Position numbers and translations under genes: made by a program. Below are positions 11,001 to 23,000 of a stretch of DNA of 64,000 nucleotides, in pieces (position 1 is the first letter of the stretch; every line of letters starts with the position of its first letter). The stretch is from Leptasterias polaris (Eukaryota > Echinodermata > Asteroidea > Forcipulatida > Asteriidae): contig JAZGTN010000044.1 of the NCBI GenBank assembly GCA_037783415.1, positions 62,001 to 126,000 on the forward strand, given 5' to 3'. Under the pieces are notes generated by a model. It worked only from the letters and a program-made list of their open reading frames with translations. It did not search any database and had not been told where the DNA came from.

Positions 11001-14000
11001 GGTTTGACAGAGCCAACTACAGGATGTACATTGAACCGGATCGCTCAAAACCTTGAAAAGAGTTTATAAACTATAAAATTTTAAGAAAACAAGTTTGCGT
11101 TTGAATTTTTAACTTTGATTATACATTGCAGTCTTGTTGATACTAATGTGTAGTGTCACATGATTGATCATTAAATTTGCTTTTTAAGGATATAGAGTTT
11201 GTGGACAACACAACAGGAGAGTGTAAAGCATTTGGTTCCAAAGTTTTATTTTCGATCAAATCCATCACTGAACAGACGGGGACCAGTTCAGCCTTCATCA
11301 GATTTGTGAGTTGTGATCACAACATAAAGTATACACAGGCAACTTTACTTACTTAGTGAAATGGATGTTTGTCATGTTTTAGTCATGTTCGCAGTATTTT
11401 ACTTACATGATCTGAAATGGATGAAACAAAACAAATTTTGGGGCGTGTTTTTCTATGTTAAAAAAGGAATCAGCTAGTATGAGTAGGACTAAGGCTGAGG
11501 AATATTTAGGTGTTCATGCAGTAGTGCGAACACCTCTTGTTATTGTTCTGTTTTTTTTTTTTTTCTCTTCCTTCTTCCTTATCTTCTTCTTCCACTCAAC
11601 TCTTCTCTAAAACATAACTCAAAAGTGAAACTGAATTGAACCTTGAAACTCATCAGACATTTGAACCTCAACATTAAGATGGCACCTGAACTATTGATGA
11701 AGTCATCAGGTATCCAATTACATTAAATCAAAGTTCAATATTCACAAAAATCATAACTCCTGAATGACAAATTTGATTTTTCTTCATACACATCATTCGA
11801 AAGGTCTTTACAAACTAAATAAATGTTTCACTGATATGACCCCGTTTTGACCTTGTCTTCCAGTTCAAACCAGAAGTTGAAACAAAATACTATTAAAAAG
11901 CCATTGTTTTAGGTTGAAAGGTAAAATGATGTCATCATTTACATCATTCAAGAATTACTTGTTTTTTTAACATAATAAAAATTGAATTTCTAGTTTTATT
12001 TTGGTTTTGGCAAAGGTTCAACAGTACATAGGTAAATCCCTCTTGGATTGAGGGCCCCCTCACAAGTTAGTTTTTATTGAAAAATTGTTTTACAAAGTGT
12101 TGAAAATTTTAATGAGGTCTCGGTCTCGGTCTCGAACAGTGAGGTCTCGGTCTCGGTCTCGGTCTCGGACTGTAAGGTCTCGGTCTCGGTCTCGGAAGAT
12201 CAGGTCTCGGTCTCGGTCTCGGTTTCGGACTTTGAGGTCTTGACTACAACACTGATTGTTACCGGAAGGTGAGGATTCTGAATAACGGTGAGAATTTATC
12301 ATTTTTTGCAATTTTTTTTTGCGGAGTGGATTTTCTGGACCCGTGCCGAACTCACTGAAAACGTAGAACTCGTAGAGCGTAATTTTGGCGAAATCCGGTT
12401 TCAAAAGAGAACTCCAGGTGCATAAACGTGAAGGGCAAAAAGTTTCGAATAGGATTTTGTACATGTCACTCTATGAGGTTTGTAAAGCAATAGCGGATCG
12501 AACTTCACAGTTCTAGGAGTACTTCTCGGGGATGCTACTGACTGTACTTGTTGTTAGAGAAAGCCCTACTGCTGAATTTATTTTCAAAAAATCACTGATT
12601 TTTGGGGGAAATTGATTGCTTTGAGTTGCGAGGGTAAATTTTTAATCGCATACTTGCGCGAAAACCATGTTTTGTCAGGTTCCCTCAACAACTTCACAAC
12701 AGTTACGTTCAACTGCTGCAATCTAATGAGGACCAGACTGATTTACTCAGCGCGCCGAGCGCAATCAAGGTTTTGTGTAATAATTTACGCGTAATACGGT
12801 GCGCATCTCACGCCCGTCTGCGCAAAGAGATAATGTATTGTGCTCAGCGCTATATGTAAATCAATCTGGTCCCCATTAGATCGTAGCAGTTGAACGTATA
12901 AATGTTGTGAAATTGTTGAGGGAACCCAACTTCTCAGTTCAAGTTGTTAATACGTGATCAAAAATTCTTACTCAAGACTTGAAAGGCAATCAATTTTCCC
13001 CAATATCCATATCTTAAAAAAGAAAATTAGCAGTGCCAGTAGGGCTATCTAGTAAGCTTGGGCGATATTGCTTTTTTTCATCCACGATACATCGTCAAAA
13101 ATGTATCGCGATATTCGATGATATCGCGGTTAATTTGTGACGTGCGTTGAGGGAACCCACTTCTGTTTTAAAATAGCTTTAAAACTGAAGTGCCGCGAAT
13201 TGGTTAGTAGTGTAAGGAAATTTGATAAAGGCTGTAAGGCTTTCCATTCTAGCCATGGTTTTATTTCTTTATGTTACCCGAAGCACCACGAACGCAATTG
13301 GCACAGGCTGATTGGCTGATTCCTGACCGGCCGCTTTCTGATTGCCGATCGTGTGAATAATTATGACGTGCATGTAGTGCTTCTCACAGCGCTGCCATAG
13401 TATTCATCACCTCGATCCCGCAGATGTGCTTGCATGCTCCTAACGTGGTAAACTTTATAGTTAGGGGGTGCAGGAATGGCGTGTAGCTGTGGGAGCGAAA
13501 AGGCAAGGAAAATTCCCTTTGTGAGAAATCACCTCGTGGTCGGGAAACGTCGGACGAACGTTTTTATTCATGTACGTGCGTGAGCTAATACCGCACAGTT
13601 TTCGTTTGTTTGATGTTGGTCTGTATGAGACCGTCTGTTTGATGTCGGTCTTTTCGAAGAATCCCAGTCGGGGATCAATAGTAGGGAATCTTGCGGTTGC
13701 GGTCGGTGCCTTTTTATGTTTTTAAACAGCTCATATCAGCTCGATTAGGAAATGCATCGCGATACTTCATCGAAACCGCGATTTGCCGATATTGCGATTA
13801 AAAAAACCAGACACGATATCGTAATCGTTTAAAAAATTGTATCGCGATTTTCGATAATATCGTGGTATCGCCCAAGCTTACTATCTAGAAGTATAGTAGC
13901 ATTCGATCGGTAAGTTTCATGATCGAGAATGTCCACGACTAAAAATTACATCGGGCACAAAAATAGGATTGCAATGGTGCTAGGGCCAAAGATACGAAGC

Positions 14001-17000
14001 TTCGAAGTGGATTGACCCTTTACATGGGGCTATCTCTGTGTGCACATGTTGCGCCCTAACTTAACAATCACACCAACTGTAGTTGGGAACGGTCCCAACT
14101 TGAGTGTTAAAGTTGGGGCGTATTATGAATCAATAAATTGCTGGTTTTGTTTTGTGTTTTTATTAGGACAGGACTGAATTTTTGGAGGTCGATCGAAAAA
14201 GTAGACTTTCTCAGGGTGAATAAGGTTGAATATTGTTATTCCCACATTCTTTTTAGGTTTTTGAATCAAAAGGTTTGCCAAAAACTTCTCTAAAACAACA
14301 AAACCATAGATACATTATTGAAAAGAAAATTCACGCTCATCTACTAAAGCCAAAACTGGGCTTAAAACCCACATAATGAACAAGTTAAGGAGGGAGAGCT
14401 TTATGCCCGCACGTCACAGTCCCCACCACGATCGATCACGGTTAATCGCTTTCGCGGAGGCTATCCTGTGCTGTAGAGTTCTTTGGGCAATCCCAACTGT
14501 GTAGTTGGGGCGTGTAACACTCATGTTGGGACGATTGTCAAGTTGGGACGGAATACACATATCCTTGTGGACGGTCTGTGCCCAATTTTATGGCTCTGCT
14601 TACCGCTTAATGCCTAGTACTTGTAGTAGTACTAGTAGCAGGGACTACGCAAGCACGCAAAAAAACACAAATTCCCTGCTTACCCTCGAAATATGCTTGA
14701 CGTAAGCTCGGAATTCCCTGCTTCCATAAAAATATTGATTCTTTGCTTACGTTAAGCAGAGCCATGAAATTGGGCCCTGGTGCAGGTGGGAGAGTGGTCT
14801 GTTATCTGTAATGGTGTGGTGCATGCAGCCGGCCATGTGCTGTCTATTTTATTTCACTCCTTGGTCAGAGACCTCAGCATGTTCAGTCATCATTTTCAAA
14901 TTTCAGTAACAATTGTCAGGCTCATCAGTCAGGTGTCCCTGCTGTAGTTTCTAGTACTAGTAGTACAGTGTTACAAAGGGAACAGATTTGATCTCCATTT
15001 TGTGTTGAATGAACATCATCCAACATGTCCAAGATATTGAAGATGGAGGCTTACATGTACTAACCCTTTAGCTTGACCCAGTAACCATAGAAACTGGGAC
15101 GCTGTACTACTTTAGTTTTATTCAAAGTTTTGACATCTTCAGTCGTACTACTAACGCCCCAGGAAATTTCTCACATTCTCAACGTGATCGTCAATAGACT
15201 GTGAAAGTCTCGTGCGTATCGGAGCGAGAAAACACGTCAAGCAAAGAACATATATTTTTCTGAAATCAAATCATTCTTTTTAAATTAGATCTATGAACAA
15301 ATCTGACCAACAAAAATAATTATTACAATTTGTATAAAATGAGTTTTAGCTTTCATAATAAACACACAGATCATTTGTTAGTTTTTGTTGAAACAAACTA
15401 AAAACTCTGGAACAAGGATGCTTATTTGATCTAAACTTTTTAGGAACCCCTTTTGTAAATCCATGCCTGAGTACGTGCACACAGACGCGCGATGATCACA
15501 GGGGCGTAGAATTAATGCATGACGCAGTTTATGTGGCGTGTCATGGCCGAGTGGATAAGAGCACCGAACTCAAGCTTTGGTGTTTCTGATCAGCAGAGTG
15601 TGGGTTCGAATCCCAGTCGTGACACGTGTGTCCTTAAGCAAGACACTTAACCACATGCTTCGTCCTTCGGATGGGACGTAAAGCCGTAGGTCCCGTGTGT
15701 TGTGTAATGCACGTAAAAGAACCCAGTGCACTTATCGTAAAGAGAAGGGGTTCGCCCCGGTGTTCCTGGTTTGATTGGCTGCATATTGCGCCACAGCACC
15801 TTGTAAACCATTACATTCCCAACAAAATATTTGATTTTCATGGTCATAAAGTATGTTAAACTAAAATAATAGACAAAACAAAATCTTGCCAACGTAAAAC
15901 TTCATATGGTTAGGACCACAATGGTCCCGGAAGTTCGCTTACGCACGAGACTTGCACAGTCTATTCGCCATGAATGATTTTCTGAACACCCTTTCAGAAA
16001 AATGCCCCAAAATTTTAAAAAAATAACATATAATACTTAACAAAAAAGCTTGAAAATGCACACTGGGTTCTCAGCGGCTGTTTAAATGGCACACTGGGTT
16101 CTCAACGGCTGTTTAAATGGCACACTGGGTTCTCAACGGCTGTTTAAATGGCACACTGGTTACAGGTTACATGATTGAATGTGCGCACTTACTGCAGTGC
16201 CTGTAACCAGTGTGCTGTTGATTTACATCCATAATGCACACTGGGTTCTCAACGGCTGTTTAAATGGCACACTGGTTACAGGTTACATGATTGAATGTGC
16301 GCACTTACTGCAGTGCCTGTAACCAGTGTGCTGTTGATTTACATCCATAATGCATCAGCAGCAAACCACATGATCTATACATTGTGATGCCGCACGTCGG
16401 CAGGGCACCCGTCCATGTTATTGATACTGGGACCAAAATAAGTAGGTTAGACTTGACATCATTTCTCCGATGTACATGTAGACTTAAAAATCATAGATTT
16501 GGAACACAGAAATTATCCTGAGTACAATTATTTAAATGCTTCATGTTGCATGTTTGACATATTGAGAATCCAGCAGGCAAGTTCTGGGAGTTCGAAAAAT
16601 TATAGCAAATTGACGATTGCGTTGAGAGAGTGAGAAATTTCCTGAGGCGCTAGTATGACCGAAGATGTCAATATTTTTAAAAAGGAGTACAGCGCCCCAG
16701 TTACTGGTTCTACCCTTTAGGGCTGGTCACTTGAACATCAAATCATTTACTCCAATTGGCTTGCAGGCAGGAAAAGCCACTTAATTATTCTTTGCCTAAA
16801 ACGTTTTAAAAGATCCATATAAATTTTTTGCTGTGATAATTTTTATGTGTTACAAACAAGTTTATATGACTTAACATAATACATGATTTTTTCGTATTCT
16901 AATCGTACCAGAAATGTAAGTGATGTTTGTACTCTTACAATTAATTCTGTATTCAATGAGAAATCAATCATAATCTAACAATGTTGGCTGTCGACATATG

Positions 17001-20000
17001 CATATATTGTATGTGTAAACACCATTTTAAAAAAGGGTACTTTACTTTTTCTAGAAGTCTGGCGTTCTGTCTACATGGGTTGGTCATATCAACAGCTGCC
17101 TGAACTCTTCAAAAACAAGGTACAGTTAGAATTAGAGACACTAAATAAAACCTGTGGTTTGTGAGCTAAAGAAATGCCCCTTTTCTTTCACAACTCAGAG
17201 ATGGCAGTTACATAAACATCAGGCTCCCCTATGTGCAATGGCATGCACTAGCAAGAATGATTCTTGAATATCATACAATGTAGCTATCCTTAACAGGTCA
17301 GGCAAAGTAGCTCCATCAAGTTTCTAGTAAATATCAAAAACTAATCCAACCGATGTGCAAATCAAAATGAGATTTCTCTCTTGATAAGCAATTTTTCTGA
17401 CCTTTTTCTTGAATAGATTGGAGGGTGTAAGCCTCTTGAGGACACTTGTTCCTCAGTGTCCGGTGGAAATCTTCCAGCAGCACTGTTTGTCATGGGTCAG
17501 GTTGCTTACACAAAGTCTACAGGTACATGTATATCATATTTAGAAACTTGGAACTCAAGAGTGTTAATTATAGACTCTGCAAGTCTCGCGCGTAATCGAA
17601 CTTCCGGGACCATAGTGGTCCCAACCATATGGAGTTTTACGTGGGCGAGATTTTGTTTCGTCAATTATTTTAGTTTAACGTAGGTTATGACCTAGAAAAG
17701 TATACATGTTGTTGGGAATGTAATACTAAGTGATAACAACATATGAAAGTAAAACCAATTCAACAATATAACGAAGAAAACCCAAGAATTAAACTTGACC
17801 TCAGCTTCCGGTTATTGCAAAAAATTAAGAATTTTGTGCTCGCCTCCGATCATAAAACTTACGTAAACGCTTGTTTTGGATGCGCAATTATAATCGCCAG
17901 ATGCTGTAATTGCAAAGCAAACCCTTTCATTGCAGTCTATGGTTGTTGAGGCGTTAGCATCCTCTTTAAACTGCGATACGGGTCCATTTAAGACCCGTTT
18001 GACCTTCACGAATCCGCGTGAGGGGTTTCTAAAAAGTTAACATCAAATAGGCATCCTTGTCCCAGAGTTTTAATTTTTTTTTCAATAATAATATACACAC
18101 TATTGTGATTGTTTTTTCAAAAGCTAAAACCTTTCATAAAATTGTAATGATTTATTTTTGTTCTTCAGATTTTGTCATGAGATATAATTTAAAACAAAGA
18201 TTTAATTTCAGAAATAAACATGTTCTTCGTTTGACGTGTTTTCTCGTTCGGATACGCGCGAGACTTCCACAGTCTATTTGCTAAATGAAGTCAACCTAAT
18301 GTAGGTTTTGTTTTGACTATGAAGATTATAACAGTTAAAAACCAAATAATTATATGTTTCATTACTGTAGTACAGTGCCACTGAACACTACTGAAAAGTC
18401 CTTCTTAAGATAGTATTATTAGTTTACTTTTCCATTGCTAAGCACATTTAGCATTGATGTGCACTCTTGACTTCATCAAACGTTTGGAAAAATGGGGGAA
18501 GGATTTTTGAGGATTCGGGTATTTATAAGTCAAAGTGTTCTTAATCACAGATGTTAAAAAAACCTAGTTCTGTTCCTCTCCATTGTTTGCAGTCGTATGA
18601 TTCACCACCAGTCATCAGCCTCGTTGCAAGAACACTGCAAATCATTCTCCAGGATGCAGCCCAAGTGTCTGAGCTGTCTAGAGAAGTGTCTAATTCTTGC
18701 ATTTCTATCATCATGCTAGCAGCTCTTGACATGAAACAGCTGGTAGATGTTTACTTTTTATATTAGTTCAATCAAAGTTTGGACTTCAAGCTGTTATTGA
18801 CAAGAGATTTTGATATGTTGTATAGTTTTGTACATGTATGTAAAGTGCTACAGCTGCACATACAATCTGATACCTTTCAGAGTGATTTACTATTAGTTTA
18901 ATATCCCAAGTTATTTGTTGTTTCATTGCAGCCTTTTAGCAATCAATGTTTTAATAGGTTTATCATTGGATGGGATTTCACCTTTCACATTCTAGCCATG
19001 TGTTTATTTAATCTGAAACCACTATCTCTTTAATCTCCTTAATAGGATTCTGCCATGAGCATCCTCTCTGCCTGTATACAATACTTCCCAGGTCCATGTG
19101 GACCATTTCGAACACGTGTAGAGAACTTCTTTCTGCAAATCATGAGCAGGGACGAGATTTCTGACATCTCTCTGGTATGTTGATTTGCTAGTACACTAAG
19201 AACCTTATCTCAACATTTCCCTCAACGAGAGCAATGTTTCCTGTTTAAAAAAGTGATAATGAATATGAATTCTTATTTAACCAATGGAGATCAGTGCCCA
19301 ATGTTACGGCACTACTTAGCACGGAATTAGGCGCTTACTTGGTGGCAGTGTTTTTCTGGGAAGCAGTGCCATGATATTGGATTAGAATACCTTTCTGCCT
19401 TATTGTGATTACATTAATCTGAATAGGAAAGAAACGGATTGCACCATGAACAAGGTTTATGTATAGTTAGGTTACGTATGGTGGTGTACTCCAACTGATG
19501 TCTTTCAGCAAGCACTAATATACATATATTGTTTTTTCTACTCAAGGCTGCAAGTCGATGTCTGGCTTTACTTCCAAGGGTTGGAGGTGGGGGGCAAGGT
19601 GGGATCAAACATGTAGAGGCTTGGTCCTTCTTCTGCCACAGAGTGTTGAGTAGTATGAGGATTGTACTAGATGATCTGTATGGGGAAACAGAATCAGGTA
19701 AGAAACAAGTACAATCCAACAAAGTCATATTTCAGTTTGGGGTAAAAGGCTTTTGTTTTATTGGAAATCTGAAATTAGTTCAATACATATAGCCAGGAAT
19801 TCTGAAGAAAACCTGTAGTAAGTGGTGTTTGAAGCTTTGCATGGTGTGAAAATAAGAAGTAACTAGAAATAAATAAATAGTAAAGTCGCGGGTACAATCA
19901 TGTGTTAAATCTCATTGTGGCAGTGTTGGCTCTGAAAAGAGCCAAGAGCCGGTGAGGTCAGACCAATTTGTTCAACCCAATAGTTAATACAAATTTACCC

Positions 20001-23000
20001 ACAGTCATTTTCCCTTGTTTAAGAGTTTTAAGAGTTTTAAGAGTTTTAAGAGGTTTAAGAGTTTTAAGAGTTTTAAGAGTTTTACTCACGAAAGTAGATG
20101 ATATCTCATGGTGGTACTGCAACCTGAAGTCATAAAAAACACAAAGTATGCTGTGACAAAGAAGAGTTCTCAACGGTTGGAATGTTGTCCTAAATAATTG
20201 TTTGTTTGCTGAACAAGAGATTAATTCTTTGAGCTGTATGTTTTATTTAAGGGAGCCAAGGTGAGTCTTCCTACACTCCTCTAGCTTTGCCTGCTGCACC
20301 TACTAAAGAGCCCTCAAGGACCTGTACACTCATCAGACACTTCAAGATTCTATCAGCTTGCCTCCAACAAATGATCAGGTTAGTCAGACAAATCTTGGAC
20401 TTGTAAACGTCTTGCTAGTAGTAAAGGTTTTGAAGAACTTATCAATAAAGTAACAGTTTGTTTCAGTTTCTACCCTTCTGGTCGGTATAAACTGCCTGGC
20501 ATGGAACTTCCATTCTCTTTTTCGCAAATACAAAGTTGCCCTTACAAAAGTAAACATGCAAATGTTTCATAAAAGAGGGTGCTGTTCTGTGAGGTTACAA
20601 TGAGAAAATCAATTTCACAAAAATGTAACTGTAAAAGAATAACAAGCTAAAGTTTGGTCAACATTGGAAGTAAAATGTAGACAACTGAAAACAGGAATAG
20701 AATAGTCCAACTGGGAAGGTAATCTGCAGGTGCTATAACATCACCTACAGGTTTAAGTTTAACTGATGCAACAATTGCATTAGAGAGAAAGAACATTATT
20801 GTTGTTATACCTTTAGACCAATGTATGATCAGCACTTTATACACTGTACTTTTTGAGATATGCAGAAGTAGACACCCTGGTCAGGATTTAAGCCTCTGGC
20901 TTTCTGAAGTCTAAATATCACCGAATTGCTAGACCACCTAACCGCTAGACCACCGAGCTTGCACAATGATGAGAACCCTATGTTGAAACCAGTTGAAACC
21001 CTATGGCTAAGAAACTGTATTGGCATTAATAGCAAAAGACAGATGTAGAATAGCACCTTGAGATGGGTATCTCTGTCCAATCATGCAAAGAAAAATGTTC
21101 ATTGAGGCAATAATTGATTTCTAATTTGCATTTGTGTTGCCTTTGCAGAGCTGAATTTCCTGAAATTGTGAAAATTCCAGTAAATCCTGTTTTATCCTTG
21201 TGCTACAGAGTGCTTGCCTTGAATGGCAGAATGCTTGTAAGTATTTGTATGATCCGAAAATCTCCAAACTATCCATATATGTAAATTAGTATAAAAAACC
21301 TGAATGTTCTTAGATTTAAAAAACAAATCTAACAATTATTACACTGATATAAAGAACAATGAAACAAAGTGACTTAATATGAAAATATCAACCACTTCAA
21401 AAAGCAATAGGGTAAGTATACTATTAAGAAATTATCATATACCTATAAATAAGGAGATCTTACGCAGACCGACTCAAGTGAAGGGTGCAAACAGTCCTTT
21501 GATGGTGAAATGAGCTGAAAAGTGGGAGGAACTCACCTTTAACTAACGGCCAGATAGACATTACCTCTAGTACATGTATGTAAGCAGACTCCCATCACAG
21601 ACAATATAGGGAAGAAGAAACCCCAAAATACTGAACTGTAGATTTAGTTTTTAAAATATCTCTTCCAGAATTAAATTCATCTCTCAAACACTGTCAAAAC
21701 AAACTTTCTATTTTCCAGAAGTTACTAGAAACTTTTTTCTAGCAACTTTGTACAATTACATCAGTTTCCAAAAATAAACTTACAGACCGGGAGAAAGTTC
21801 CATTTATAAAGTGTAATCCAACCTCTTGTGGTCAACAAGTGGTCAACAAGGGGTCATGTACGTATTATTGCAGTTTGTGGTTTGTGTACTTCACATCTGC
21901 CCCGGCCATAAAAGAAAAAAAATGTATCAAATGAAATTTTTGTTTTAGAAAGAAAGTTAACATAAACTTATAATAAGGTCAAGTTTGAACCATGTCAACA
22001 TGGTCAAGTGGTTAGACTTAAAGACTTGCAATCACAAGGTTGTGGGTTTGATTTCGGCCATGCTAACTGCTGATTTTACAATGACTAGAATAAGTTTGTA
22101 GTCTAGTTACTGAAAAACAGTTTATTGATTTGTGCAATTCATAATCATAGACGTTAAACCAATGTTTGTATGAGAGCAATTGGCTGTTGCCAGCTTGGTG
22201 TTTACATCCCCTTGTTGGAGCTTTGCAGAATTCCCTTCTTGGGAAGATTATCTAAACAAACAACAAACAAACAGTTATGCCTATCTGGAACTTCTTACAG
22301 TTAAAAAACAGAGTACTCTTATTAAAATTCTTTAGCACACAAATAAATGCTAATTGCATCAGAGTCCTAAGGTGTGGATGTCCATTTAGTGTTGGGATTT
22401 ACTAGTAGTAGTTGGTGAAGAGAAGCATGGTTAAAGTTAGTTGGACTGTACAGCAACCGGAACACTATGCCATCGTGAAAGACTGGAGAACTTGCATTCA
22501 ACAGAAGAACTTCTGTTAAGAATCCACAAATGAATTTTCTCTTATGTTATTGTATGTTTTGTTAAAGTCCAAAAAGGTGTCATTGAAATGGACTCTGCTG
22601 GCTGGTTCGCTATCTACAATTCACACTGAAGCCTTCAGCATATTGTCAGCTCTTATTTCAAGGTAAAATTTTTATAAAAGATCAAATGGATTTTTATTTT
22701 TAAAAAAGTACCTTGGAGAGTTTATGCATTCTGATTAGTCGAAGACTGGTCACAAGGGTGTGTATTAACGAGTGATATAAAGACTCTGTGATCTAGTGTA
22801 TAAATGGCCCCTTAACCAGCATGTTATTGTGTAAAAGTTCTGTATGCACTGTGAAGGAAGCTATCAAATCAAGTTTTTGGGGGAGGAGGGGTATTTAAAA
22901 AAAAAATTCTTTGCAAAGGTTGTTGCTGCCCTGTACACATGCATACAATGCATGTGTGTGAATGCTTGGACAGTGTATCAATTTAAGTTTTTAGAGTGCA

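Larger units (their letters stand above)
15096..16720. mobile_element. DNA transposon-like element with about 110-bp inverted ends, host of nested insertions
   Basis: The left end (GGGACGCTGTACTAC, TTTTGACATCTTC, GGAAATTTCTCACATTCTC) is matched inverted at 16600-16720 (GAGAAATTTCCTGAGGCGC, AGTACAGCGCCCCAG). Inside lies a smaller TA-flanked element (15204-15960), itself carrying a tRNA-derived SINE at 15540-15835. No transposase frame is seen. Confidence 0.75.

Noticed and set aside
15540..15625. Functional tRNA gene
   Set aside because: The tRNA-like head continues into a repeat body also found reversed at 26680-27035, so it is a SINE.
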